From positions 1,922,001 to 1,986,000 of the forward strand of contig NW_008805065.1 of assembly GCF_000004825.1 (NCBI RefSeq): a stretch of 64,000 bases of DNA, read 5' to 3'. The notes beneath the pieces are model-generated. The model saw only the letters and a list, made by a program, of their open reading frames with translations. It made no database searches and had not been told where the DNA came from. A program made the translations under genes and the position numbers. This document shows, one piece after another, positions 1-9,969 of this stretch. This stretch comes from Heterostelium album PN500. Taxonomy: Eukaryota; Evosea; Eumycetozoa; Acytosteliales; Acytosteliaceae. Positions within the stretch are counted from its first letter, which is position 1. Every line of letters begins with the position of its first letter.

Positions 1-551
1 GATTTCCAAAGAATTGTTTATCCTGCAATGCGACCGAGGAGGTACTAATACATACAAAGATACCTGGAGCCAATTTGTTCGTCAAGAATGAGTAGGTGGT
101 AGTCGATGATGAGTTGGTCTTGGCACTCTCAGAGATGGCACCAACGAGGTCGACGAATGAGTTGATGCTTTCGTCACTCAAAAAACTTTTGGTACCAGTT
201 TTGATTGAATTGGCAGCAGTCTTCAAAGCAATTGAAACAACATTCTTAATATTTTCCAAGTTAAATTCACTGGCATATTCAGTTTGGATTTTCTTATCTC
301 CGGTGACCAATTTTTGGTCTTGGACACCAACTTTATTCATGTTTTCAATGACATCTTTGTCGAATCTGGCAGTCATGGCTCCCTCTTGTTGATCAATTGT
401 TGCTTTAAGATTGGCTATGGCATCTGCAGCTGCTTTGGAGTTGTCACTAACTGTTTTCATTCAATAACAATGAATTAATAAATTGGATTAAATACAATAA
501 TATTTTAAAGAATGAATACAAACCTCTTGATACTGATGCACTTTGACCCAT
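1..551 (-). CDS. MGQSASVSR-family protein, member 1 (cut by window edge)
   Basis: The gene runs leftwards off the window. Exon 1 (524-551) is 28 nt and encodes MGQSASVSR plus the first base of a split codon. The intron ends at a CAG acceptor near 458, and exon 2 stays open to position 1. The visible protein continues through a region conserved with member 2 (QTEYASEFNLENIKN; SSTTTYSF; KLAPGIFV). M-G-x-x-x-S fits the N-myristoylation consensus (Gly2, Ser6), so membrane attachment is inferred. No known domain is recognised. It is the best match to the member at 4074-5075 and reads without interruption as far as visible. The 5' flank is an inverted copy of the flank of the plus-strand member at 8.5 kb. 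Confidence 0.75.
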
Positions 552-726
552 TATTATTTATTTTATTTGTAGTTTAAAATAGAGATATATTTAAATATTA
601 GAATTGAACTAATTTGTTTTTTATGAAAATTTAGAAAAAAAAATCAGTCTCTAAATACTTTTTCCAATATTCTTTATTTTTTTAAAAATTAGATATTTTA
701 ATATAAAATATTTATTATTTTCTAAT

Positions 727-880
727 TGACCTATTTGCCTCAAAATCTTTTGTCTAATCATTTCAGATTTACGGTGTAGGCTTTTAATTGCACTTCAATC
801 AACCAGATTCGGATTTTTTCATCCCTCATAGAAGAATTCCCCCCTTTTCAATATTGTTTTTTTATTCTCTTCCAAATAGC
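727..880. repeat. Inverted copy of 8025-8172 (upstream flank of a family member)
   Basis: The core TTTGCCTCAAAATCTTTT, TAATCATTTCAGATTT, GGTGTAGGCTTTTAATTG and CACTTCAATCAACCAGAT appears here and, reverse-complemented and nearly unchanged, at about 8090-8166. Weaker similarity (CCCCTTTTCAATATTGTTTT) extends to about 880. Each copy lies upstream of a family gene (551 minus and 8484 plus), so promoter and gene were duplicated together in opposite orientations. Confidence 0.8.
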
Positions 881-1776
881 CTTTCGAAAACTTGAAATGC
901 AAAAATAACTACATCCAAACTAAATTTGTGATACCCAACTATGAAACTATGAATATTAATAGTGGAGATTAACTAAAACCTTATTCATGGTGTATGTATT
1001 TCTCTGATTCACTGAAGTATTGCTCCCTCAAATCAAAAAAAAAATGCTCCCACTGCCACGTATTTTAAATATTCTTTTAAAATTGAAAACCAAACAAATG
1101 ATGCGCAATTACTTTCCTATATTCTTTTTTAGAAGTTCTTTTTTGCCAGCAGTGCAAAATTGATTTTGGAAAATATGATTGCAAAAAAAATAGATTTTTG
1201 TATTGTGTACAAACGGGTCAAAAAAAAACAAATTAAAAAATCATGATTTTTTTTTTTGGGTTATTTGCATATGACCAGTTTTGGAAAGTAGAATGGAATA
1301 ATAAATGTTTTTTTAGGGTTTAAATGTGGTTTTACTATCACTTTTGGTCAAAAATTGTTAATTTCATGGGGTATAGAACAACTTTACCTTAGTGCATAGC
1401 TGTTTTTTTTCTTCCAATTCCGTAAAAGTTATTTTAGTTTGATAAATAACCTTGATTTTCTATCTTCTTTTTTTTTCTATACTAAAAACATTATTCAACT
1501 GAATTTGATTTTGATAAGGGGTTTTATTTGATTTTTAATTTATTATTGAATTATGTGATTTTTTTTATTTTACTTGTAACAGACTTTTCCTTTTCAAAAA
1601 TAAATTTAATATAATATCAAATCTAAAATAATTAAAGGGTAAAATGATTTCATTTTGATCAATCACAATATTATTGGGTTTATTTGACTCTAACAAATAA
1701 AAACATCAAGCAAAAAACAAAACTTTGAAATTTAACAAACACCAATTGTTTTAATGAAAAAAACAAATTAATTCAT

Positions 1777-1783
1777 TATAAAA
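1777..1783 (+). promoter_or_regulatory. Candidate TATA box
   Basis: TATAAAA lies 70 nt upstream of the beta-helix gene ATG in an AT-rich context followed by T-rich sequence, the usual dictyostelid core promoter layout. Such motifs are frequent by chance at this base composition. Confidence 0.35.
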
Positions 1784-1852
1784 CCTATTTTCTATATATT
1801 GAGTTCACTTTGTTGCCATCCACCCACTGGTGTTTTAACAAATAATAATAAT

Positions 1853-3508
1853 ATGACAATTTTAAATAAATATTTTATTTTTACAGTTGTTTTTTTATTT
1901 TTTAATTTAATTAATTGTAAATCTGTTCAAATTTATTTAGATTCAAGGAAATCATATAGTATAGATTGTGGTAACACTCCACAAACAGCATGTCCAGATA
2001 TATTGACTGGTTTGACTATATATAGAAATGGTTCAAACACCAGTGCTTCATCTTTGATTCTGAGTTTGGCAGCTGCTACTTACACAGGATCAAATAATAG
2101 CTTCATAAATATCAACATTGGTGAAACTGTTTCCATTGTTGGATCATCAACAGATCCAAGTTCTTTTGCCACTGTTGATCTTCAATCAAATAGTAGTTTT
2201 ATAACAATTGGCGATGCTGTGCCAATCGTAGATTCAACTACAACTTTAAAGATCAGTAATTTAGATATTATCAATGGAAAGAGTTCAACTCAAAACGGTA
2301 CTGTTGTCAATGTTAATACCAAATCTACCTCCACAGTAGTAAGCTTGTCAATGAACAATGTTTATGCTCTTGGAAGCAATGCACTTGGAGGATATGGAGG
2401 TTCAATTTATTTCCACACAAATAATATCAGTTCATTCGTTCGCATTACCAACTCTCTCTTCGAGAACAACAATGCCAATTACGGATCTGTTTTCTACACT
2501 GATACTCCAGGTGATGCAATCATTAACAACTGCCAATTTATCAACAACAAAGTTGTATTCGATTCAATTGTGTACTCTTTGTATGCAACAACAAGTTTTG
2601 TCAATCTTACATTCACCGACAATCATGCCACCAATTCAATCATTACACTCGATTCCAATGCCGGAGATATTATTAATTCCAATACCCCGGTTGTTACCTT
2701 GATCGATAGTTTAAAGTTATTCAACAACACACTTAGTTCCAACTCCAAAGGTTTTCTTTCATCTTTTAACAACTACATATCAATAGATGAATCTGTCTTC
2801 CAATTTAATACTGGTTCAACAGCAATATACTTTGTATCTACAACCGGATCTAATTTCCTTGATATTTCCGATAGTAACTTTATTTCCAACAGTGGTGCTA
2901 AAGATGGTGGTGCTATCTACCAAAGCGGAGGAACATCAGATATCTCGAATACAACATTCAAAGAGAATAAAAGTCAAAACAATGGAGGTGCTTTGTTTTT
3001 AACAAACTATGTTGCTTCCACTTTGAAGACAGTGTCACTCACTAATAACACTGTGATTGGCAGTGGATCAGGTAGTTCTATCTTTACCAACTCAGCATCA
3101 AACACTCTATCTTTGACCAGTGTCTCATTTACCAGTCAATCAAACTCAACCTCATCCATCTACTGTAATTCAACATCAATCTATTTATACAGTATTAAAT
3201 TTGATAATGTTGCACCAGTGATTGCTTGTTCCACAAACAAATCATGTTTAGTTCACAGTGATGGTATTATCGGTCAACATTGTGATAATGTTGTGAACTC
3301 TAGTGATGAACCAAACACCAGTAGCAGTAGTGACAACAAACATAGCAGTAGCAGTGATAATCATCATCCAGACAATGATAAAAACGGATTATCAGGTGGT
3401 GCAATAGCAGGTATTGTCATAGGTGTACTTGTAGCAATTGGTTTAATCGGTGCTGCTGTATTCTTTGTTCTCAAGAGAAGAAATCGTTCACAATATTCAA
3501 ATATTTAA
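1853..3508 (+). CDS. Beta-helix (Pmp-like) type I membrane protein
   Basis: Single-exon gene of 551 aa. The start is the ATG at 1853 because it opens a clear signal peptide (MTILNKYFIFTVVFLFFN, then LINC); an upstream TTG in the same frame adds non-signal sequence. Mature residues to about 470 are Ser/Asn/Thr-rich with recurring FxxN and GGAI/GGAL motifs (SGAKDGGAIY, SQNNGGALF) and rows of short hydrophobic strands, as in right-handed beta-helix proteins resembling chlamydial Pmp repeats. Many N-x-S/T sites suggest glycosylation. A Ser/Asp/His linker precedes one transmembrane helix (AIAGIVIGVLVAIGLIGAA) and a short basic tail. Dictyostelids carry many such surface proteins; adhesion or recognition is inferred. 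It lies inside the MGQSASVSR-family cluster, convergent with member 2. Confidence 0.85.
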   Translation: MTILNKYFIFTVVFLFFNLINCKSVQIYLDSRKSYSIDCGNTPQTACPDILTGLTIYRNGSNTSASSLILSLAAATYTGSNNSFININIGETVSIVGSSTDPSSFATVDLQSNSSFITIGDAVPIVDSTTTLKISNLDIINGKSSTQNGTVVNVNTKSTSTVVSLSMNNVYALGSNALGGYGGSIYFHTNNISSFVRITNSLFENNNANYGSVFYTDTPGDAIINNCQFINNKVVFDSIVYSLYATTSFVNLTFTDNHATNSIITLDSNAGDIINSNTPVVTLIDSLKLFNNTLSSNSKGFLSSFNNYISIDESVFQFNTGSTAIYFVSTTGSNFLDISDSNFISNSGAKDGGAIYQSGGTSDISNTTFKENKSQNNGGALFLTNYVASTLKTVSLTNNTVIGSGSGSSIFTNSASNTLSLTSVSFTSQSNSTSSIYCNSTSIYLYSIKFDNVAPVIACSTNKSCLVHSDGIIGQHCDNVVNSSDEPNTSSSSDNKHSSSSDNHHPDNDKNGLSGGAIAGIVIGVLVAIGLIGAAVFFVLKRRNRSQYSNI

Positions 3509-4073
3509 CTCTTTCCTTTTTTTTTTATATATAATATATATTATATTATTATTCCAATTTTATTAATACAGGTTTATTCTTTTTTTTATTAATTACAACT
3601 TAATTCTTTTATAATATTATTTTTATAAACTCTAAAAAAATAAATAAATACAAAAAAATATATCTATTTGAACTATCTATTAAACTATTTTATTATTCTT
3701 ATGTTTTAAAAAAAATTAAATTTACTTAGTAATTCGCACTCGATTTTCTCTTTTTCATTTTTTTTTGTTTTTAAAATAAGTGTTTGATTTTATATTGATT
3801 AATATTTGTAAATTAATACAAATATTATTAATATCAATTAACTTTAGGAGTATTGCATATATATATATAATAAATATAAGAATAATTCATAACAGTGTAC
3901 AGATTATAGCTGCAAATAATATGTATGGAGTTAGATAATTTTTAACTTACTTTGAAAGCTAAAACCGTGACCGTTATTCATTCATTCTAAATTTTCATTA
4001 AAATCAAAGTAATTACAAAAGAGTATTTCTAAAAAAATTACACAAATGATTATTTATTGGAGGTTTGTTTTGT
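3509..4073. other. Convergent intergenic stretch
   Basis: Very AT-rich, no coding signal. It separates the 3' ends of two convergent genes and contains the perfect 10-bp inverted repeat at 3801-3826. Confidence 0.6.
3801..3826. repeat. Short perfect inverted repeat
   Basis: AATATTTGTA (3801-3810) and TACAAATATT (3817-3826) are exact reverse complements around a 6-nt loop, between two convergent genes. It could fold at a transcript 3' end, but AT-rich palindromes are common here. Confidence 0.45.
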
Positions 4074-5075
4074 TTATAAATTTGATTTTACAATATATCC
4101 ATAGTAACCAGTTTCAGCTCGAGACTTGAATAGTTGAGAAATCTTTTCATGCTTGACATTGGTAGAAACTTTAAGTGCTTTAGTAGCCAATGAATGATCC
4201 GTGTCTGGTTGGTGAGCAGCTTCATCGGGTTGTGTGAATGGTTGTGGTGGACGGTAGATCAAAATAGAGTTGGTATTGAATCCGATGTTATCCAATTCCT
4301 TTTGGATTCTATCGATGGCCTTTGTTTTTGTTTCTTCAGCGCTCTCCCATTGCTCATAAGTGATCTTATTATCGGCAAACTGTTGGGCGTTTTCGACTTG
4401 ACAAGCTTTCAAGATGTTGAGTGTCTTTGCTTTCAGTAAAGCAGAGTTGAATTTATCCATTCTCTTGGTGTCGTCGATGGACAATACAGTCTTGTAGTAG
4501 TAGGAGGTGGTTACTACAGATTCCTTTCCAAAGAATTGATCATCCTTCAAGGAGACAGAAGAGTTGCTTATGAATACAAAGAATCCTGGAGCCAATCTAT
4601 TCATCATGAATGAATAGGTGGTGGTCGAAGATGAGTTGGTCTTGCCACTGTCACAGATGGCACCGACGAGGTCGACGAAGGTGTTGATGACATCATCACC
4701 CAACAGAATGCTTAAACCACCGGTTTGACTGGCTTTGGCGGCTTCAGCTGCAGCCTTCAATGCTAGGGTAACAATATTCTTGATTTTGTCAAAGTTAAAT
4801 TCACTGGCATATTCAGTTTGTACTTCCTTATTCCCTGTGAGTAACAATTGATCTTTGATACCAGACTTGTTCATGCTGTCAAGTATTTCTTGTTCGAATC
4901 TGGTCTTCATTGATCCCTCTTGATTCTCGATTGATGCTCTAAGATTGCTATTGGCATCTGACGCTTCTTTTGAGTGGTCACTAACTTAATAATCTTGGAA
5001 TTAATACAATAAAAATAAAATTATTTTCTTAAAGAATGAATACGAACCTCTAGATACTGATGCACTTTGACCCAT
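4074..5075 (-). CDS. MGQSASVSR-family protein, member 2 (full length)
   Basis: Two exons: 5048-5075 (28 nt) and 4074-4984, joined through a 63-nt intron with split codon G|TT, giving 312 aa. The protein begins MGQSASVSRVSDHSKEA. Gly2 and Ser6 fit an N-myristoylation signal. It is mostly helical and polar, with a conserved block around QTEYASEFNFDKIKNIV (near residue 65), a central FVFISNSSVSLKDDQFFG block, a Glu/Lys-rich helix (ITYEQWESAEETKTK), a YRPPQPF motif and a C-terminal LFKSRAETGYYGY. No family in memory matches. It is the only complete intact member here and so the reference copy. A lipid-anchored cytosolic-face protein is inferred; its role is unknown. Confidence 0.8.
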
Positions 5076-5980
5076 TTTATTGTTGTTTAGATTTCTATAT
5101 ATATAAAAATTTTAGAATTGACCTTTGACAATTTTATTTTAATGAAAATATAATCTAATGAAATAGAATAGAAGTTCTTTACCTATATTCTTAAATATCA
5201 TATTTTGAAACAAATAAAACCATTATTTTTTTTTATTTTTTTTTAAAGTGTTGTTAGATAAATTTTTTTACACCCATCACTCCAGTTTTGGAAAGTGGAA
5301 CAACACCAAATTTTACATTCCTTGATCAATTTTTCTATCAATATGGATTCCAAGTGCTAACTAGGAATATTGAGAACACAATCTCAATTTTAAAATTAAA
5401 TTCTCTGAATCATCGCTCCCTCAAAAAAAAAAAAAAGTTTTTTTGTTATTGCCAGCAATGCTTTGCCGACGTCAAAAATTATTTTTAAACATTTTCGTGT
5501 CTCAGATTAAAAAATATTATAAAATACTAACAATAATATTAACACTTAATAAGTTTATTTTATTTACAATATTATCTTTCTTTTTTTTTTGAATTTAAAT
5601 TTGGAAAAATATTATTTTTTTGGGTTTCCATTCTCGTGTGAGATAGTGATGAATTTATGATTTGAATATGTAACCGAAATATGTTTCGAAGAGTCTATTA
5701 ATATTTATAAAATCTATTTATTATCCAATTGTAAAAAATAAATTTATATCTTTATAGATCTACCATTATTTTGAAGTATTTAAAATTATAATCTAACTAA
5801 TTTCTTTACAATATTAAAATAGTTTGGTAAAGAGTAAATCAGTTTTACTACAATAGGGAACTAGAATTGATATTCATTTGTGAATGGTTTGGTTAGATAT
5901 AGGTGTAGTATTGTTTCTCTTTCCAGTTACGTTGGAGATTTTCGAATGTCTTTCATTGTGTTGGATCTCGTCCGACCGTC
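5076..5980. other. Gene-free upstream region of member 2
   Basis: No coding region supported. It carries partial copies of the cluster repeats: CCAGTTTTGGAAAGTGGAA at 5283-5301 (also at 1273 and 7751) and the CTCCCTCAAA / TGCCAGCAATGC block at 5415-5462. Confidence 0.55.
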
Positions 5981-5989
5981 AATGGATCC

Positions 5990-6285
5990 CACAAATCCAA
6001 TCACAACAAATGAACAAACACAACACTCAATTTTCAATGGTACGGAATAATATGAATACGATAGTTCCTCCACCGGCAACAAATAATACAAATTAATAAG
6101 CATGTTTCTCAACAACCAAATCAATTCTAGATCAACCTTACAACGGTTTGAAGATGTTGCCTCGTAACTTGATTATCTATCACCAAAGTATTGTCGATCT
6201 ATACCGTACTCAATGGTTAAAGAGTATAAACACATACTTGGATCATCGTGCTCTCTATTGTTTACTATGGGAATCAGAGATCTGG
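5990..6285 (+). pseudogene. Decayed gene fragment A
   Basis: A reading frame with coding-like composition (MLPRNLIIYHQSIVDLYRT, then QWLKSINTYLDHR) ends at a good GTAAGT donor at 6286. Upstream the same frame carries two adjacent stops after a Gln/Asn/Pro-rich stretch. A related fragment lies at 9500-9844, sharing the LKSIN segment and the identical sequence around the donor. Both look like pieces of one former gene family whose downstream exons are missing here; the next feature is the 3' end of member 3. Identity of the parent gene is unknown. Confidence 0.35.
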
Positions 6286-6308
6286 GTAAGTTAATTAGTT
6301 ATAATATA

Positions 6309-7267
6309 TTATAGTTTAGAGCATTGTTTATTATTATTTTTTTGTATTAATTCCATTTTATCCAAATTATCTTGGAGTTTCTTGATCATTGCTAAAAATT
6401 TATCATCTTTCTCTTTCCATTCTTCTGGTGAAATCTTACCATCTTTAAGGTATTGGGAGAGTATGAGCTGATCGGATTTAAGAACGTTGATGGTTTTTCT
6501 TATATTATCTTCTTCTTCGACTTTCACTGAATTGGCTTCGTCTTGAATGGAGAACATCATTTTATAGAGGAAAACGGTAGTGATAACAATTTCATTTCCA
6601 AAGAATTTCTTTTTATCCTCCAAGGTGACCGATGAACTACAGATAAATACAAAGACACCTGGAGCCACTCTGTTGTAGATGAATGAGTAGGAGGAGGAGG
6701 GGATCGATGATGAAAAGGCCTTGGATCTTTGATCCAAACTACCAACCAGGACGGTGAGTGAGTTGATGTTATCATCACTTGCTAATGGTTTATTTCTTAA
6801 ATCTTGAATTAAATTCACTAGTTAATTTTGATCAAATTAGTATGGATATTTTTATACATTTTCACCCTTTTTTACAACCATAATTGTTCTACTATTTTAA
6901 TTTACCTTCGCGATCAGTTGATTTTAATACTTGGGAAACAATATTCTTGATATTGTCGAGGTTGAATTCACTTGAAAATTCTGTTTGGACTTCCTTGTTT
7001 TGAATAATCAATTTTTGGTCCTTGAGACCTAGTCTGTTCATATTAACAAGGATATCTTGGTCGAATCTTGTTGTCAAAAAACCCTCTTGTTGCTCGTTTA
7101 ATGTTATTAGATGATTATTGATCGTTGTGGCTCCAAAGCTGTTAATGGCATTGCCTTTGGCATTGTCTAAAACTGATTTTCATTCAAAAACCTTGGATTA
7201 ACAAATTGGAACTAAAATATCATATTTTTGAAAACTAACCTCTTGATACCGATGCACTTTGACCCAT
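6309..7267 (-). CDS. MGQSASVSR-family protein, member 3 (divergent, shorter C-terminus)
   Basis: Three exons: 7240-7267 (28 nt, MGQSASVSR), 6906-7172 and 6309-6817. The second intron (6818-6905) is absent from member 2; it starts GTAAAT, ends CTAG, and keeps phase (G|TG). The protein matches members 1 and 2 through QTEFSSEFNLDNIKNIV and NRVAPGVFVFICSSSV, then a helical C-terminal part. It ends in KMELIQKNNNKQCSKL and lacks the YRPPQPF and GYYGY tail of member 2. The linker after the second intron is also shorter. It may still be functional, since the frame is intact across all three exons, but the missing tail suggests divergence. Putative N-myristoylation is retained. Confidence 0.65.
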
Positions 7268-7730
7268 GTTTCTATATTTTAAACTACAGATATATTTATA
7301 TTAATATTAAACTTATTATAATTAATAATTGAGACTGAATGAATAGTCTATATATACTTATTTTACCTCTATTAATTATTATTTATGAATTTAGATTATT
7401 AATCATTGATATTTTTCAACACCAGTCACTGTTTCTCAATTTTATTTCTCAAACAACCAGATCGGTATCTTTGGATTTGTGATTATCAAATTAAAATTAA
7501 CATTTTAGGTTAATTTTAGGGTCCTTTGTAAACACAACACCAATATTTAACTCTAAAAGATTGATAAATCATTACAAATGAGAGAAGTTATTCTAAATTC
7601 AAAGATATTTTGATTGTGAGATAAATGAAAGGAATAACTTTTAGGTTCATCATTTTTTTTTTTTTTAGATGAAAAAATCACTAATCATTTTACCACGTAG
7701 GACTTTTTATGTTAAAAAACTGTTTTTTTT

Positions 7731-7772
7731 TTTGGATTTATTTGCATATGACCAGTTTTGGAAAGTGGAATT
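7731..7772. repeat. Direct copy of 1258-1298
   Basis: TTATTTGCATATGACCAGTT followed by TTGGAAAGT(A/G)GAA occurs at both sites in the same orientation, and the second half again at 5283-5301. It is part of the repeated non-coding framework of the MGQSASVSR cluster. Confidence 0.75.
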
Positions 7773-7867
7773 TTTTTACCATATAGGACTTCAGCACAAA
7801 AGTGGTCAAAAAAAATCACAAATCTGATTGCCACGTAGTACCTGTGCACAAATGTTGTCCAAAAAAA

Positions 7868-7985
7868 AAAAAAAACTTTTTTTGAGTTATTTTCGTTGAA
7901 CAAGTTGACAAAAAAACCTCACATAAAAAAACTTTTTTTGAGTTAATTTTCGTTGAACAAGTTGATAAAAAAACCTCACATAAAA
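7868..7985. repeat. Two-unit tandem repeat, about 57 bp per unit
   Basis: Two near-identical units, each an A run, CTTTTTTTGAGTTA, TTTTCGTTGAACAAGTTGA, then AAAAAAACCTCACATAAAA. They differ at a few positions. Confidence 0.8.
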
Positions 7986-8024
7986 AAAAAAAAGAAAATG
8001 GATTTAATTTTGGGATAAGAAGAT

Positions 8025-8172
8025 GATATAGAATTAAAAAACAATATCGAAAAGGGGTTGAATTAATCTATTAGCTATTAAATTGGATCTGGTTGATTGA
8101 AGTGCAATTAAAAGCCTACACCTAAAATCTGAAATGATTAGATCAAAAGATTTTGAGGCAAATTTGATTGTT
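8025..8172. repeat. Inverted copy of 727-880
   Basis: Reverse complement of the block upstream of member 1; here it lies upstream of the plus-strand broken member. See the entry at 727. Confidence 0.8.
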
Positions 8173-8483
8173 ATTGCCTCAAATTCTTTATATTTTTAAA
8201 TTATATTGATGAAATATTGGAAAAGTATTTACAGAACAAATTTTTTAAATAAATTTTCATTAAAATAAATAATTGTTAAAAATCATTTAAAACCCAGACC
8301 TGACCAGACATAGCGAAAATAGTGTTCGGCAGTCGCCACAAACTTTTTTTCATGCAAAAAAAAAAACAAAAATGTGTGAACAGCAAGTGGTTCGCTATGT
8401 AGGTTTTTTTTTGTTTTTCTCACTTGCTTAAATTGACTTTTAACAATTCTAAAATTTAAATATATCTGTAATAACAATTAATA

Positions 8484-9120
8484 ATAGGTCAAAGTGCATC
8501 AGTATCAAGAGGTTAGTATTATTTTTATAATTTTTATGATTTTATAAATCCAATTTATTAATTTATTGGTTTTTGAATGAAAACAGCAAGTGACAACTCA
8601 AAAGCTGCTTCAGATGCCGTACTCAAGCTTAACAACAATTGAAGAGCCATCTTAGCAAGATTCGACCAAGATGTCAATGAAAACCTTAAATTTGCTGGTG
8701 TCCAAAACAATTATTAGTCATAAGAATAACCAAACAGAGTGGGCCAGTGAATATAACTTTGACAATATCAAGACTATTGTTACAAAAGTATTGAATACGG
8801 CAGTCAATGGACTCAATGATGTTACCAAAAGTAAATTGACTCCAGATACCATTTCATTGTATCTGGAGATGACTTTTGAAGACTGGGAGAAAAAAGAAGA
8901 TATGGCTTCAAAATTAATTCAGAGAGCAAAAATGGATATGGATACCTTTATCAAACCTGTTAGTTTGGTATACCGCCGACCACAACAATTCTCACACTTA
9001 GTTAAAGCTACGAAGGGACCAGAAGTATCGTTGTATACTAAAGCATATCAAATTGCCGACCAACATGAAAAGGTTGCTAATCTATTCAAGTCTCGTGTGG
9101 AATCTGGTTACTATTGTTAA
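8484..9120 (+). pseudogene. MGQSASVSR-family member 4, broken
   Basis: Exon 1 (8484-8511) still encodes GQSASVSR but its start codon is ATA instead of ATG. The intron (8512-8587, GTTAGT...CAG) is intact. Exon 2 continues in phase as SDNSKAASDAVLKLNNN, meets an in-frame TGA near 8640, then shifts frame near 8700-8712. Past the shift it is recognisable (QTEWASEYNFDNIKTIV, near 8735) to the end (YRRPQQF; LFKSRVESGYYC). About 100 residues of the central part seen in member 2 (the FVFISNSSV block) are deleted. Lost start, stop, frameshift and deletion together make this a host-gene pseudogene. It has kept a readable 149-codon 3' part. Confidence 0.8.
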
Positions 9121-9499
9121 TTCTATTAATCTTATATTTAACGATTTATATAATCTTGAAAACACTTTGATTTTCAATATCAACTAAAAACAAAATTTAA
9201 ATAAATTCCAAACTTACTCTTTTAATTATAATAATTCTAGTTCCTCTTTTCCAAATCTGATCTCTACTAAAAAATTCAAACATTTAAACAATTTTTCAAG
9301 GTAATGAAATTTAAAAGATATTCGTTTATAATATTGATTATTAATTAAGATATTTGAAATTAAAATTTTTAAATATACATTCAAATACTGTAGGTGATAA
9401 AGTTCAGAAATTTGAAAGAAATATATTGATTAGTTAAAATTATTATTATTAAATTCAGTGTTCAACAAATACAGTGAATTGGCTGTATATTTATTTAGA
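9121..9499. other. Gene-free AT-rich stretch
   Basis: Downstream of the broken family member; no coding or structural signal seen. Confidence 0.5.
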
Positions 9500-9844
9500 T
9501 TAGTATCAAATTTAAAACTTTGATTATCCAGAAGTACAATTGATTCTGAAACTACAATACCAAGTTTCACAAAGTCAAACATCACATCAGATACCTCCAC
9601 ATCAGCAGCCAGCAACAAGCAAAGACAATTTTTAAAGAGTATAAACAAATTCTTGGAGTACAAGGTCATGTGCAATTATTAATTATTTTTTAATTTGTTT
9701 ATTCATATTTATAAGGGATGAACATATAATAAAAATATGGTGATCTTAGATTATCTTCATCTGTTTAGTGAATAATCTTGAAGGACAAAACTCTGCCATT
9801 AGATTGAAGCGTTATAGTGATGAGAGTGATGCTATTATCTCTGG
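9500..9844 (+). pseudogene. Decayed gene fragment B, related to 5990-6285
   Basis: Exon-like pieces with coding composition: one with SQSQTSHQIPPHQQPATS, shifting frame into QFLKSINKFLEYK (ends at 9661), and a second with NNLEGQNSAIRLKRYS after a TTTAG acceptor, ending TCTGG|GTAAGT at 9845. The LKSIN segment and the GGGTAAGTTAATT junction match fragment A. Frames do not join cleanly, so this is read as debris of the same former gene. Parent family unknown. Confidence 0.3.
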
Positions 9845-9969
9845 GTAAGTTAATTTGTTAGTTAATTCGTTAAAAATTAAAAAACACTGATGAAAAATAA
9901 AAAAAAATTGATCGAGTGATCATGATTCGCAATTTAACCAAATAGATTAATTTAATATTAATTAAAGAA

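Larger units (their letters stand above)
552..1852. other. Gene-free stretch with repeats shared across the 1-9 kb cluster
   Basis: No supportable coding region. It contains segments found again near the other family members: 727-880 is an inverted copy of 8025-8172; 1258-1298 is a direct copy of 7731-7772; and CTCCCTCAAA followed by A/T runs and TGCCAGCA-type sequence (1021-1160) resembles 5415-5462. A TATAAAA at 777+1000 (1777-1783), about 70 nt upstream of the next ATG, is a plausible core promoter for the beta-helix gene. Confidence 0.6.
7268..8483. other. Gene-free repeat-rich stretch
   Basis: No coding region. It holds the direct copy of 1258-1298 (at 7731-7772), degenerate repeats around CCACGTAGGACTT / CCATATAGGACTT / CCACGTAGTACCT (7690-7850), a two-unit tandem repeat (7868-7985) and the inverted copy of 727-880 (8025-8172). 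Confidence 0.6.

Noticed and set aside
1799-1852. In-frame TTG-initiated extension of the beta-helix protein
   Set aside because: The ATG at 1853 opens a good signal peptide; the extension has no ATG and would bury it.
5288-5488. Open frame upstream of member 2
   Set aside because: It lies across the repeated non-coding blocks and an A run, and similar blocks elsewhere are not open.
7690-7850. Degenerate CCACGTAG-type repeats considered as a CRISPR-like array
   Set aside because: Units are irregular in length and spacing, few in number, and in a eukaryotic genome.
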